Assembly: GCF_000455205.1 (NCBI RefSeq)
Contig: NZ_AUWQ01000042.1
Location: 1-57,199 of the forward strand
DNA length: 57,199 bases
Source: Mycobacterium sp. UM_CSW
Lineage (GTDB): Bacteria; Actinomycetota; Actinomycetes; Mycobacteriales; Mycobacteriaceae
Reading direction: 5' to 3'
Shown here: piece by piece, positions 17,724 to 27,218 of the stretch
Layout: each line of letters starts with the position of its first letter
How positions within the stretch are numbered: the stretch's first letter is position 1
Program-made: the position numbers and the translations under genes
The notes under the pieces: generated by a model
Database searches by the model: none
What the model was told of the DNA's origin: nothing
Seen by the model: the letters and a program-made list of their open reading frames with translations, nothing else

Positions 17724-18538
17724 CGCCTACGCCAGATGAATTCGTTCACCGCGCTGCCCGCTTCTTGGGCTTTGGACTCGTACTTGGTGGTGGGGCGCAC
17801 GACCGAGATCGGCAGCCGGCTTCCCTCCTCGGCGCGACGAAGCCGGGGTTCGCCATCGCCGGCCTCGGCGATCTGCTCGGCGTAGCCGGGATGGTCCGTC
17901 GCGGCGTGCAGAACACCACCAGGGAGTAACCGGTCGGCGATCAGGCCAATCGTGCTCGGTTGCAGGAACCGGCGTTTGTGGTGCCGGGCCTTGGGCCAGG
18001 GATCGGGAAAGAAGACGCGGACGCCGGTCAGCGAACCGGGGGCGATCAGGCGGTCCAGCACGTCGATCGCGTTCCCCCGGATCAACCGGATGTTGCCGAC
18101 CTGCTCGCGGTCGATCGCGGACAGCAGCTGCGCCAGGCCCCGGCGGTAGATCTCCACCGCGATCACGTCGACGCCGGGCTCGTCCTGGGCCATCGCGAGG
18201 GTGGATATGCCGCTGCCGCAGCCGATTTCGAGCACCACCGGCGCCTCGCGGCCGAACCAGGCGCGGGTGTCCAGTGGCTCGGGCGGCTGGGGAACCCCGG
18301 CGAGCGCGGACCCGACCGAGATGCCGAGTTTCGGCCACAGCCGCTCCCAGGTGCGGCGTTGGGCCTCCGAAAGCGCGGAACGGCGCGACCGGAAACTGGT
18401 GGCGGGGAGGCGGCGATGTTCGGGAACAGGCGGTTCTCCAGTCACATCTTTACTTTCCGGGCCAGCCTCCACTGCCGCCGGCGCGTCGGGACACGTCCCG
18501 ACCCCGGGTTGCGCATGCATTTGTCCATGGTGGCCCAT
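17720..18538 (-). CDS. trmB: tRNA (guanine-N7-)-methyltransferase TrmB
   Basis: SAM-dependent enzyme that makes m7G46 in tRNA variable loops. The SAM motif EIGCGSG lies at 104-110, followed by the family signatures FFPDPWPKARHHKRR and ATDHPGYAE. The start MGHHGQMHAQ at 18538 matches the M. tuberculosis protein (272 residues here, about 263 there); a longer frame upstream has no support. The first 50 residues are a variable extension. It leads the trmB-NYN-mmpL3 operon and diverges from the gene at 18699. Confidence 0.93.
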   Translation of the reverse strand: MGHHGQMHAQPGVGTCPDAPAAVEAGPESKDVTGEPPVPEHRRLPATSFRSRRSALSEAQRRTWERLWPKLGISVGSALAGVPQPPEPLDTRAWFGREAPVVLEIGCGSGISTLAMAQDEPGVDVIAVEIYRRGLAQLLSAIDREQVGNIRLIRGNAIDVLDRLIAPGSLTGVRVFFPDPWPKARHHKRRFLQPSTIGLIADRLLPGGVLHAATDHPGYAEQIAEAGDGEPRLRRAEEGSRLPISVVRPTTKYESKAQEAGSAVNEFIWRRR

Positions 18539-18698
18539 GAACCCCCGATGTAGCCGCCCGTGGTCCAGATTGATACCCAACAGTTGCCTTCTGCTGCTAG
18601 CGGTGGCTCGCATCTCGCTGACGCAGATGCCACCATTCGGTGAGACCCGGCTGGCCGTTCGGCGAACGGACGCCCATCGGATCGAACGGCTAGGACAG

Positions 18699-19784
18699 AT
18701 GACGGGACACGGGCACAGACTTTTCGTCGACGAGCTGGCGCGCTTTGCCGCCGGCCGTGCCGACCCGCGCGTGACCGCGATCACGGAACGGGCCGGCGCC
18801 CCGCTGCGCGTGGCCGTACGCGGTCGACGCGGCGTGGGTTGCCGCACCGTGGCGCGCGCCCTGGATCTCGCGGGAGCCGGGTGCGGGATCGCTGCGACCG
18901 CGGGGACGTCGGCGGGGGCCGACGTCGTGGTCTACGTCACGGCCGAAGTGATCAAGCCCGAGGACGCCGAGGCGGTCGCCGCCGCCGGGCGCCCCGTGCT
19001 GGCCGTGCTGAACAAGGCCGACCTCGCCGGCTCGCTTTCCGGGCGGGGCGGCGACGGGCCGATCGCGGCGGCGCGCCAACGCTGCGCCCGTCTCGCCGCG
19101 CTGCTCGGGCACCCGATCGAACCGATGATCGGGCTGTTCGCCGTCGCCGCGCTCGACGGCCTGGACGACGAGTTGTGGGCGGCGCTGCGGGTCCTCGCCG
19201 TCGATCCCGCCGGCCCGGGCTGCCTTGACGGCTCGTTCGCCGGGTTCCTGGCCGCAGAAAATGCGGTGCCGACCGCCGTCCGGCTGCGCCTGCTCGACAC
19301 CCTGGACCTGTTCGGCACGGCCCTGGGCATCGCCGCGGCCCGCCGGGGCAGGACGCCGGCACAGGCGCGGGCCCTGCTGCGCCGGCTGAGCGGCATCGAC
19401 GCCGTCCTGGACAAGGTCGCGGTGATCGGCGCGCAGGTGCGCTACCAGCGGGTGCTGCGGGCCGTCGCGGAATTGGAGGCCCTGGCCGTCGCCGCCGGCC
19501 GCGACGGCGAGGCGATCAGCAACTTTTTGGCCAGCGACGACACGGTGGTCGCCCGGATGGCGGCCGCGGTTGACCTGGCCGAGGCTGCCGGGCACGACGC
19601 CGGCTCCGACGTTCCCGACGATCCCGCGGCGCAGCTACCCCGGGCGGTGCGCTGGCAGCGCTACAGCCTTGGCAGGCTGGGACCGGTGAGTGATCTGCAG
19701 CGCGCCTGCGGCGCGGACATCGCCCGGGGATCGCTGCGGCTGTGGTCGCGGGCCTGCGGGCCGTTGCCCCGGGAGCCACGGTGA
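18699..19784 (+). CDS. Dynamin-like GTPase-related protein, first of a pair (Rv0209-like)
   Basis: A 361-residue protein, the length I recall for Rv0209. A P-loop-like segment RGRRGVGCRT (residues 41-50) stands where a Walker A motif would be, but the Lys is replaced by Cys. The NKAD motif (105-108) matches the G4 guanine-specificity motif. The rest is largely helical. It is coupled to the next gene by GTGA. Arrangement and motifs recall the paired bacterial dynamin-like proteins (for example IniA/IniC), but this assignment is inference; databases usually call the family hypothetical. Confidence 0.7.
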   Translation: MTGHGHRLFVDELARFAAGRADPRVTAITERAGAPLRVAVRGRRGVGCRTVARALDLAGAGCGIAATAGTSAGADVVVYVTAEVIKPEDAEAVAAAGRPVLAVLNKADLAGSLSGRGGDGPIAAARQRCARLAALLGHPIEPMIGLFAVAALDGLDDELWAALRVLAVDPAGPGCLDGSFAGFLAAENAVPTAVRLRLLDTLDLFGTALGIAAARRGRTPAQARALLRRLSGIDAVLDKVAVIGAQVRYQRVLRAVAELEALAVAAGRDGEAISNFLASDDTVVARMAAAVDLAEAAGHDAGSDVPDDPAAQLPRAVRWQRYSLGRLGPVSDLQRACGADIARGSLRLWSRACGPLPREPR

Positions 19785-21292
19785 GCGGCGACGACGCGGC
19801 CGCCGAGGTGGACGCGCTGGTGGCGGCGATCGGACCCCGGCTGGATTCGCCCGGGATCAACCGCCGCGACGTGGTGTTGGTGACCGGGCCGTGGCTGGCC
19901 GGCGTCACCGCCGTAGTTTCGGCGCTGCGCGAACGGCTGCCGCAGCACAAGTTCGTCGAGTCGGCGGACCTGGGACCCGGCGATGCGCCGATCGCGCTGG
20001 TGTTCGTCGTCTCCGCGGCGGCGCAGTTGACCGGATCGGACTGCGCGCTGCTGGATGCCGCCGCCGAGCACACCGACGTGGTCGTCGGCGTGGTGTCCAA
20101 GACCGACGTGCACCGCAACTGGCGCGACGTCCTCGCCGCCAACCGCGACACCCTGGTCGCGCACGCGCCGAGGTACGGCCGGGTGCCGTGGGTCGGCGCG
20201 GCCGCCCTGCCTGACCTGGGCGACCCGAGCGTCGACGACCTGGTGCGGACCGTCGACGAGCAACTCGCCGATCCCGACATTCCCCGGCGAAACAGGTTGC
20301 GGGCCTGGGAATCCCGGCTGCAGGCGGTCGCCGAACGCATCGACCGAGACGCCGACGGCGCCGGGCGGCGGGCGCGGGTCGACGCGTTGCGCGAGGAGCG
20401 CAGCGGGGCCCTGCGGCAGCGCAGGCAGGCGAAAACCGAGCGCACCATCACGCTGCGCGGCCAGATTCAGCAGGCTCGCGTCCAGTTGTCCTACTTCGCG
20501 CGCAACCGCTGTTCGTCGGTGCGCACGGAGCTGCAAGAGGACGCCGCCGGTCTGTCGAGGCGGAAGATGGCCGGCTTCGCTGAATACGCGCGCGGCCGCG
20601 TCGACGAGGTGGTGGCCGAGGTGAGCGAGGGAACCAGCACCCACCTCGACGAGGTCGCGCAGGTGTTGGGGGTGCCGGTGGCCCTGCCCGGTGTCGAGAA
20701 GCTGCCGACGGTCGAGGTCCCGCCCGCGCCCCTGAAGTCCCGGCGGCACGAAACCTGGCTGATGATGCTGCTGGGCGCCGGCTTCGGGCTGGGGGTGGCG
20801 CTGACACTCAGCCGGCTGGTCGGCGGGCTGGCCTCCCGGCTCAGCCCCGCGCTGGCCGCCGCGGGCGCGGTGGCATGCGTCGCCATCGGGGTGGCGGTCA
20901 CGTTCGTGGTCGTCCACATCCGCGGCCTGCTGCGCGACCGGGCGCTGCTGGACCGCTGGGCGGGCGACGTCACGTCGTCGCTGCAGTCGACGGTGGAGGA
21001 GCTGGTGGCGACCCGGGTGCTGGTCGCCGAGTCGCTGCTGAGCACCGCGCTGGTGTCCCGCGACGAGGCGGAGAACGCGCAGGTGGCCGACCAGGTCAGC
21101 GCCATCGACAGCGAACTACGTGAGCACGCGATCGCGGCGGCACGGGCGGCCGCGGTGCGCGACCGGGAGATGCCGACCATCCAGGCTGCCCTGGACGCGG
21201 TGCGTGCAGAACTCGGACAACCGGGTATACCCCAACCCGAGAGCGACACCGATGAAACGGCTTCAAGGAGCGGCAATGGCGACGACGGGTGA
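19781..21292 (+). CDS. Dynamin-like membrane protein, second of a pair (Rv0210-like)
   Basis: A 503-residue protein starting at GTG 19781, which overlaps the preceding stop. A degenerate P-loop (TGPWLAGVT, residues 35-43, Lys replaced by Val) and SKTD (106-109, like G4) mark a GTPase-type domain. Long charged helices follow (about 180-300). Two close hydrophobic stretches (about 325-350 and 360-385) form a hairpin membrane anchor, followed by another helical stretch. This order matches bacterial dynamin-like proteins. Nucleotide hydrolysis looks unlikely with both Lys residues lost. The function is unknown. Confidence 0.7.
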   Translation: MSGDDAAAEVDALVAAIGPRLDSPGINRRDVVLVTGPWLAGVTAVVSALRERLPQHKFVESADLGPGDAPIALVFVVSAAAQLTGSDCALLDAAAEHTDVVVGVVSKTDVHRNWRDVLAANRDTLVAHAPRYGRVPWVGAAALPDLGDPSVDDLVRTVDEQLADPDIPRRNRLRAWESRLQAVAERIDRDADGAGRRARVDALREERSGALRQRRQAKTERTITLRGQIQQARVQLSYFARNRCSSVRTELQEDAAGLSRRKMAGFAEYARGRVDEVVAEVSEGTSTHLDEVAQVLGVPVALPGVEKLPTVEVPPAPLKSRRHETWLMMLLGAGFGLGVALTLSRLVGGLASRLSPALAAAGAVACVAIGVAVTFVVVHIRGLLRDRALLDRWAGDVTSSLQSTVEELVATRVLVAESLLSTALVSRDEAENAQVADQVSAIDSELREHAIAAARAAAVRDREMPTIQAALDAVRAELGQPGIPQPESDTDETASRSGNGDDG

Positions 21293-21475
21293 CGTTTGGC
21301 CCTGTTTCTGAATCGTTGTTGTGAGAAGGCTTATACCCGCCCGAGACCTCCTCGACAAGTGGCTCACGATAACCTGTAGTTAACGCCACCATGTAAATGG
21401 TTGTGTGGGCGAGGGCATAGCAAGGCAACTCAAATACGAGCCGAGTAAGCAGGCAGAAGAATCCAGGAGACTTCG

Positions 21476-23302
21476 ATGACTTCAGCGACCATCCCCGGTT
21501 TGGACACCGCGCCCACCAAGCACCAGGGGCTGCTGTCCTGGGTGGAGGAGGTCGCCGAGCTCACCCAGCCCGACCGGGTGGTCTTCGCTGACGGTTCCGA
21601 CGAGGAGTGGCAGCGGCTCACCGACCAGCTCGTCGAGGCCGGCACCTTCAAGCGACTGAACCCCAAGGAGTACCCCAACTCCTTCCTGGCGCTGTCCGAC
21701 CCGTCCGACGTGGCGCGCGTCGAGTCCCGGACCTTCATCTGCTCCGAGCGGCAGATCGACGCCGGCCCGACCAACAACTGGATGGACCCTGCGGAGATGC
21801 GGTCCACCCTCAAAGACCTGTACCGCGGCTGCATGCGCGGCCGCACCATGTATGTGGTGCCGTTCTGCATGGGCCCGCTCGGTGCCGACGACCCCAAGCT
21901 GGGCGTGGAGATCACCGACTCCGAATACGTCGTCGTCTCGATGAAGGTGATGACCCGGATGGGCAAGGCCGCCCTGGAGAAGATGGGCGACGACGGCTTC
22001 TTCGTCAAGGCGCTGCACTCGGTCGGGGCTCCGCTGGAGCCCGGTCAAAAGGACGTGCCGTGGCCGTGCAACGAGACCAAGTACATCACCCACTTCCCCG
22101 AGACCCGCGAGATCATGAGCTACGGCTCCGGCTACGGCGGCAACGCCCTGCTGGGCAAGAAGTGCTACTCGCTGCGCATTGCCTCGGCGATGGCCCACGA
22201 CGAGGGCTGGCTCGCCGAGCACATGCTGATCCTCAAGCTGATCTCCCCGGAGAACAAGGCCTACTACTTCGCCGCGGCGTTCCCGTCGGCGTGCGGCAAG
22301 ACCAACCTCGCCATGCTGCAGCCGACGATCCCGGGCTGGCGCGCCGAGACGCTCGGCGACGACATCGCCTGGATGCGGTTCGGCAAGGACGGCCGGCTGT
22401 ACGCCGTCAACCCCGAGTTCGGCTTCTTCGGCGTCGCGCCGGGCACCAACTGGAAGTCCAACCCCAACGCGATGCGCACCATCGCGGCGGGCAACACCGT
22501 GTTCACCAACGTCGCGCTGACTGACGACGACGAGGTGTGGTGGGAAGGCCTGGAGGGCGACCCGCAGCACCTGATCGACTGGAAGGGCAACGACTGGTAT
22601 TTCCGCGAGACGGAAACCACTGCGGCCCACCCGAATTCGCGTTATTGCACGCCGATGTCGCAGTGCCCGATCCTGGCGCCGGAGTGGGACGACCCCCAGG
22701 GCGTGCCGATCTCGGGCATCCTGTTCGGCGCGCGCCGCAAGACCACGGTGCCGCTGGTGACCGAGGCCCGCGACTGGCAGCACGGCGTTTTCATGGGCGC
22801 GACCATGGGCAGCGAGCAGACCGCCGCCGCCGAGGGCAAGGTCGGCACCGTTCGCCGCGACCCGATGGCCATGCTGCCGTTCCTGGGCTACCACGTCGGC
22901 GACTACTTCCAGCACTGGCTGGACCTCGGCAAGAACTCCGACGAGTCCAAGCTGCCGAAGGTGTTCTTCGTCAACTGGTTCCGCCGCGGTGAGAAGGGCG
23001 AGTTCCTGTGGCCGGGCTTCGGCGAGAACAGCCGCGTGCTGAAGTGGATCGTCGACCGTATCGAGCACCGGGCCGGCGGCCAGGACACCCCGATCGGCAT
23101 CGTGCCGACCACCGAGGACCTGGACCTCGAGGGGCTCGACGCGGACAGCGAAGAGGTCGCGCAGGCGCTGGCCGTCAACGCCGACGAGTGGCGCCAGGAA
23201 CTGCCGCTGATCGAGGAGTGGTTCGAGTTCGTCGGCGACAAGCTGCCGACCGGCGTCAAGGACGAGTTCGAGGCGCTCAAGCAGCGGCTCGCCGAGGCCT
23301 AA
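21476..23302 (+). CDS. pckA: Phosphoenolpyruvate carboxykinase (GTP)
   Basis: Converts oxaloacetate and GTP to phosphoenolpyruvate, CO2 and GDP; required for growth on fatty acids in M. tuberculosis. It has 608 residues, the size of GTP-type enzymes. The P-loop [13 protein letters not shown] contains the reactive C273 and K275. The catalytic [12 protein letters not shown] and the nucleotide-binding segment [19 protein letters not shown] are present. AGGAG precedes the ATG. The 183 bp upstream holds its promoter, but no box could be assigned with confidence. Confidence 0.98.
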   Translation: MTSATIPGLDTAPTKHQGLLSWVEEVAELTQPDRVVFADGSDEEWQRLTDQLVEAGTFKRLNPKEYPNSFLALSDPSDVARVESRTFICSERQIDAGPTNNWMDPAEMRSTLKDLYRGCMRGRTMYVVPFCMGPLGADDPKLGVEITDSEYVVVSMKVMTRMGKAALEKMGDDGFFVKALHSVGAPLEPGQKDVPWPCNETKYITHFPETREIMSYGSGYGGNALLGKKCYSLRIASAMAHDEGWLAEHMLILKLISPENKAYYFAAAFPSACGKTNLAMLQPTIPGWRAETLGDDIAWMRFGKDGRLYAVNPEFGFFGVAPGTNWKSNPNAMRTIAAGNTVFTNVALTDDDEVWWEGLEGDPQHLIDWKGNDWYFRETETTAAHPNSRYCTPMSQCPILAPEWDDPQGVPISGILFGARRKTTVPLVTEARDWQHGVFMGATMGSEQTAAAEGKVGTVRRDPMAMLPFLGYHVGDYFQHWLDLGKNSDESKLPKVFFVNWFRRGEKGEFLWPGFGENSRVLKWIVDRIEHRAGGQDTPIGIVPTTEDLDLEGLDADSEEVAQALAVNADEWRQELPLIEEWFEFVGDKLPTGVKDEFEALKQRLAEA

Positions 23303-23340
23303 ACTTCCGCGAGCTGGGGGCACCTCCCGCTTGCGGGGGA

Positions 23341-23384
23341 ACGTAAAAGCCCCCATTCCGCGCCGGAATTGGGGGCTTTTACGT
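23341..23384. terminator. Strong bidirectional terminator between pckA and soxR
   Basis: Arms 23341-23360 and 23364-23384 pair over 20 positions with one bulged T and a three-base loop. The stem has a G5 / C5 core and an outer AAAA/TTTT, so it gives a T-run in either direction, fitting convergent genes. Confidence 0.88.
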
Positions 23385-23855
23385 CTGCTGGGCACCCGTG
23401 ACCTGCCGGCGCAGCGATTTCGGCAGGTATACCGCGCCCGCTCCGGCGCCGGCCGCAAGGTCGCCCGGGTTGGAGATGGCGCAGCGCTGCAATGACAGGC
23501 AGCCGCAGCCGATGCAGGAGTCGAGGTTGTCGCGCAGCGCGATCAGCCCGGCGATCTGGTCGTCGAGACGGGCGCGCCAGGTCTTGGACAGCCGGGTCCA
23601 GTCGGCGCGGGTGGGGGTGCGGCCGTCGGGGAGGGTGGCCAGCGCGTCGGCGACCTCTTCCAGGCTCAGCCCGACGTTGCGGGCGGCCTTGATGAAGGCC
23701 AGGCGGCGCAGCATCTGCCGTTCGAAGCGGCGCTGATTGCCCGACGTCCGGGTGGCCGTGATGAGGCCCTGGCTTTCGTAGAAGCGGATCGCCGAGGCGG
23801 CGAAGCCGCTGCGGCGGGCGATCTCGCTGACGGTGAACAGATCACGCTTGTCCAT
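23379..23855 (-). CDS. soxR: Redox-sensing regulator SoxR (MerR family)
   Basis: A 158-residue MerR-family activator. The N-terminal winged helix is TVSEIARRSGFAASAIRFYE, and a dimerisation helix follows. The [2Fe-2S] signature is C114, C117, C119 and C125 (CIGCGCLSLQRC), exactly CxxCxCx5C. SoxR senses redox-active compounds or superoxide through oxidation of this cluster. It diverges from the SDR gene, with a SoxR-box-like promoter in the 61-bp gap. M. tuberculosis has nadR/Rv0213c at this place, so the module is a local replacement or gain. Confidence 0.95.
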   Translation of the reverse strand: MDKRDLFTVSEIARRSGFAASAIRFYESQGLITATRTSGNQRRFERQMLRRLAFIKAARNVGLSLEEVADALATLPDGRTPTRADWTRLSKTWRARLDDQIAGLIALRDNLDSCIGCGCLSLQRCAISNPGDLAAGAGAGAVYLPKSLRRQVTGAQQT

Positions 23856-23878
23856 TGCGGCCTTTCCGGATTGAGGAC

Positions 23879-23909
23879 TTGACTTAAAGTTTACTTCAAC
23901 TATCAGTAT
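23879..23909 (+). promoter_or_regulatory. SoxR-box-like promoter
   Basis: A -35 like TTGACT at 23879-23884 is followed by a dyad (central TAAAGTTTA, outer TTGA/TCAA) and a weak -10 like CAGTAT at 23904-23909. The spacer is 19 bp, the overlong spacer used by MerR-type activators. The dyad resembles the classical SoxR box with an AAGT..ACTT core. The transcript would be leaderless or nearly so at ATG 23917. Confidence 0.65.
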
Positions 23910-23916
23910 GGGCCGT

Positions 23917-24630
23917 ATGACTCAATCGCAACCCAGTCCCGTCGCCATCGTCAGCGGCGCCTCCCGCGGATTCGGCAGGGCGCTGACCGCCGCCCTGCTC
24001 GACCGGGGGTGGACCGTCGTCGCCGATGCCCGCCGCGCCCAAGAACTCAATGCCACTGCAGCCGAACTGAATTCGCAGCGATTCATCGGATTGCCCGGCG
24101 ACGTCACGGACTCGTCGCACCGTCACGCCCTGATCGCCGCCGCGCTGGACGCCGGTCCCGTTGGCCTGCTGGTGAACAACGCCAGCCGGCTGGGGCCCAG
24201 CCCGCAGCCCGCGCTCGCCGACTACCCGGAGAGCGACTTGCGGGACGTGTACGAGACCAACGTGTTCGCCCCGCTGGCGCTCGCCCGGGCGGCGCTGCCG
24301 GCGCTCGCCGACAACGCGGGGGTGATCGTCAACCTGTCGTCCGACGCCGCCGTCGAGCCGTATGCCGGCTGGGGCGGATACGGGTCGTCGAAGGCCGCGC
24401 TGGATCAGCTGTCGGCCGTCCTGGCGGCCGAGGTGGCGGCGGTTCGTGTCTACGCCTTCGACCCGGGCGACATGCGGACCGAGATGCACCAGGCCGCTTT
24501 TCCCGGTGAGGACATCTCCGATCGCGCCGAACCGGAGGCCGTCGTGCCCGCGTTGCTCCGCCTGCTGGACACCCGGCCGCCGGGGGGTCGTTACCGGGCC
24601 GCGGAGCTGTTGGCCGGTGCGCTGTCATGA
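23917..24630 (+). CDS. SDR family oxidoreductase
   Basis: A short-chain dehydrogenase/reductase of 237 residues with the NAD(P) motif SGASRGFG, the NNAS motif, a catalytic Ser in VNLSSDAA and YGSSK as the Tyr/Lys pair. An ADAR segment after the second strand suggests NADP(H). ATG 23917 is used (the ATG at 23908 falls in the -10 region). It overlaps the next gene by ATGA. The promoter points to SoxR control, so it may reduce a redox-active quinone or ketone; that role is inferred. Confidence 0.87.
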   Translation: MTQSQPSPVAIVSGASRGFGRALTAALLDRGWTVVADARRAQELNATAAELNSQRFIGLPGDVTDSSHRHALIAAALDAGPVGLLVNNASRLGPSPQPALADYPESDLRDVYETNVFAPLALARAALPALADNAGVIVNLSSDAAVEPYAGWGGYGSSKAALDQLSAVLAAEVAAVRVYAFDPGDMRTEMHQAAFPGEDISDRAEPEAVVPALLRLLDTRPPGGRYRAAELLAGALS

Positions 24631-25658
24631 TCCACTTCCAGCGTCCGCCGGGCTCCGACGCGAGCGAGCCCCCCGAAGCCCGCGGCCTGGCCCGCGATGC
24701 GGTCAGGCTGCTGGTCGCCCGCCCGGGGCGGGTCAGCCACGCCCGCTTCGCCGACCTCGGTGACCACCTGCGACCCGGCGACCTCCTGGTGGTGAACAAC
24801 TCCGCCACGATCCCCGCCGCGGTCGACGGCCGCCGCGGCGGGCGGGACATCACCGTGCACTTCTCGACGGCGCGCGCCGAGAAGGAGTGGGTGGTGGAAC
24901 TGCGGCCCGCGACCGACGCCGCCGGGCACCTCACCGATGTGCGGCCCGGCGAACGGGTCGACCTGCCCGGCGGGGCGGCGCTCGTCATCGGCTCGTCGTA
25001 TCCCGAACCCGGCGTCGAGGGTGCCCGGCTGTGGACCGCGCGGGTGATCCTCGAGGGCGACCTGGGGGCGTACCTCGCGCGGCACGGGCGGCCGATCCGG
25101 TATTCGTACGTGCCGCGGGAGTGGCCGCTGCGTTACTACCAGACCGTGTTCGCGCGGTCCGCCGGCAGCGCCGAAATGCCCAGCGCCGCACGACCGTTCA
25201 GCACCGAACTGGTGACCGCGCTGGTCTCCGCCGGGATCGGGATCGCGCCGATCACCCTGCACGCCGGGGTGTCGTCGGCCGAGGCCGGCGAGCCGCCGAC
25301 TCCCGAGCTGTTCGAGGTGCCGGCGCCCACCGCGCGGCTGGTGAACTCGGCGCGCGCGGCGGGCAACCGGGTGATCGCCGTCGGCACGACGGTGACCCGG
25401 GCGCTGGAGTCGGCCGCGGACCCGGCCGGCGTGGTTCGGCCGGCCGTCGGCTGGACCGACCTGGTGCTCGGCCCGCAGCGCCCGTGCCGGGTGGTCGACG
25501 GCCTGGTCACCGGGTGGCATGACGCCGGCGCCTCGCACCTGCTGCTACTCGAGGCCGTCGCGGGCCCCGACCTTGTCGCCGCGGCCTACCGGGAGGCGGT
25601 CGCCCGTGGCTATCTGTGGCACGAATTCGGAGACAGCGCGCTCCTGCTGCCCGCATGA
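24627..25658 (+). CDS. QueA-like S-adenosylmethionine:tRNA ribosyltransferase-isomerase
   Basis: A 343-residue protein of the QueA family, which transfers the ribose of SAM to 7-aminomethyl-deazaguanine in tRNA. The family signatures are PGDLLVVNNSATIPA, RHGRPIRYSYVP, YYQTVFAR, GIGIAPITLHAG and VIAVGTTVTRALES. It is coupled by ATGA to the SDR gene. Mycobacteria are generally thought not to make queuosine, and no other queuosine gene lies here. The sequence carries inserts and losses against classical QueA, so another substrate is possible. Confidence 0.85.
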   Translation: MIHFQRPPGSDASEPPEARGLARDAVRLLVARPGRVSHARFADLGDHLRPGDLLVVNNSATIPAAVDGRRGGRDITVHFSTARAEKEWVVELRPATDAAGHLTDVRPGERVDLPGGAALVIGSSYPEPGVEGARLWTARVILEGDLGAYLARHGRPIRYSYVPREWPLRYYQTVFARSAGSAEMPSAARPFSTELVTALVSAGIGIAPITLHAGVSSAEAGEPPTPELFEVPAPTARLVNSARAAGNRVIAVGTTVTRALESAADPAGVVRPAVGWTDLVLGPQRPCRVVDGLVTGWHDAGASHLLLLEAVAGPDLVAAAYREAVARGYLWHEFGDSALLLPA

Positions 25659-25691
25659 CACGTGTCAAACCGGGCGTCGTACAGTCGGCGC

Positions 25692-27218
25692 ATGCAGATT
25701 CGCCAGCATGTCGGCGCCGACAAGCCCGCCGTGATTCTCTACCCGTCCGGGACGGTCGTCACCTTCGATGAACTGGAAGCCCGCGCGAACCGATTGGCGC
25801 ATCGGTTCCGCCAGGCCGGCCTGCGCGAGGGGGACACCGTCGCGATCCTGATGGAGAACAACCAGCACATCCACGCGGTGATGTGGGCGGCGCGCCGCAG
25901 CGGTTTGTATTACGTGCCGATCAACACCCACCTGACCGCGGCCGAGGCCGCCTACATCGTCGACAACAGCAACGCCAAGGCGATCATCGGTTCGGCGGCG
26001 CTGCGCGACACGCTCGTGCAGTTGGGCGACCATCTGCCGGCGCTGCCCGAGCTGCTGATGATCGCCTCCAAAAAAGGAGAGGCCGACCTGCCGGGCTGGG
26101 AGTGCTACCCCGAATGCGTTGCGAACCAACCGGACACCCCGATCGACGACGAGATCGAGGGTGACCTGTTGCAGTACTCGTCGGGCACGACCGGGCGGCC
26201 CAAGGGGATCAAACGCGAACTGCCTCATGTGCCGCCCGCCGAGGCGCCCGGCATGATGTCGGCGCTGGTCGAGTTCTGGATGACCCCCGACTCGATCTAT
26301 CTGAGCCCGGCCCCGCTCTATCACACCGCGCCGTCGGTGTGGTCGATGAGCGCGCAGGCCGGCGGCATCACCACGGTCGTGCTGGAGAAGTTCGACGCCG
26401 AGGGCACGCTGGACGCCATCCAGCGTCACCGGGTCACCCATGGCCAGTTCGTGCCGGCCATGTTCACCCGAATGCTGAAACTTCCTGCGGCCGTTCGTGA
26501 TTCGTACGACCTGTCCAGCCTGCAGCGGGTGATGCACGCCGCCGCTCCGTGCCCGGTCGAGATCAAAAAGCAGATGATCGACTGGTGGGGGCCGATCATC
26601 GACGAGTATTACGCGTCCTCCGAGGCGATCGGGTCGACGTTGATCAGCGCCGAGGAATGGCTGGCGCACCCGGGTTCGGTGGGCAGGCCCATGGCGTGCC
26701 AGATCCACATCCTCGGCGAGGACGGCACCGAGTTGCCGCCGGGCCAGCCCGGCGAGATCTACTTCGAGGGCGGGTTTTCGTTCGAGTACCTCAACGACCC
26801 GACTAAAACCGCCGCCTCGCGCGACGCGCACGGCTGGGCAACCGTCGGCGACATCGGCTACGTCGACGAGGAGGGCTACCTCTACCTCACGGACCGGCGG
26901 CACCACATGATCATCTCCGGCGGGGTGAACATCTACCCGCAGGAGACGGAAAACCTGCTGGTGACTCATCCGAAGGTGTTGGACGCCGCGGTGTTTGGCG
27001 TTCCCGACGACGAGATGGGCCAGCGCGTCATGGCGGCGGTGCAGACCGTCGACCCGGCCGACGCCACCGATCAGTTCGCCGACGAGCTGTCCGCCTGGCT
27101 GCGGGACCGCCTGGCGCACTACAAATGTCCGCGCTCGATCGCCTTCGAGGCGCAGCTGCCGCGCACCGACACCGGGAAGCTCTACAAGAACGGGCTGATC
27201 GAGAAGTACTCGGTGTGA
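25692..27218 (+). CDS. fadD4: Fatty-acyl-CoA/AMP ligase FadD4
   Basis: ANL-family enzyme (508 residues) that activates an acid as acyl-AMP and usually transfers it to CoA. Motifs: YSSGTTGRPKGIKRE (P-loop), YYASSEAIGST (A5), GWATVGDIGYVDEEGYLYLTD (A7), RRHHMIISGGVNIYPQE (A8) and the C-terminal catalytic Lys in PRTDTGKLYKNGL. ATG 25692 is chosen; a GTG at 25662 would add ten residues without a ribosome binding site. It overlaps the next gene by GTGA, so the two likely act together. The substrate is unknown. Confidence 0.9.
   Translation: MQIRQHVGADKPAVILYPSGTVVTFDELEARANRLAHRFRQAGLREGDTVAILMENNQHIHAVMWAARRSGLYYVPINTHLTAAEAAYIVDNSNAKAIIGSAALRDTLVQLGDHLPALPELLMIASKKGEADLPGWECYPECVANQPDTPIDDEIEGDLLQYSSGTTGRPKGIKRELPHVPPAEAPGMMSALVEFWMTPDSIYLSPAPLYHTAPSVWSMSAQAGGITTVVLEKFDAEGTLDAIQRHRVTHGQFVPAMFTRMLKLPAAVRDSYDLSSLQRVMHAAAPCPVEIKKQMIDWWGPIIDEYYASSEAIGSTLISAEEWLAHPGSVGRPMACQIHILGEDGTELPPGQPGEIYFEGGFSFEYLNDPTKTAASRDAHGWATVGDIGYVDEEGYLYLTDRRHHMIISGGVNIYPQETENLLVTHPKVLDAAVFGVPDDEMGQRVMAAVQTVDPADATDQFADELSAWLRDRLAHYKCPRSIAFEAQLPRTDTGKLYKNGLIEKYSV

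Noticed and set aside
18539-18698. Riboswitch-like structure between trmB and the Rv0209-like gene
   Set aside because: GGTGGC and GCCACC could pair, but no known riboswitch or conserved fold is recognisable.
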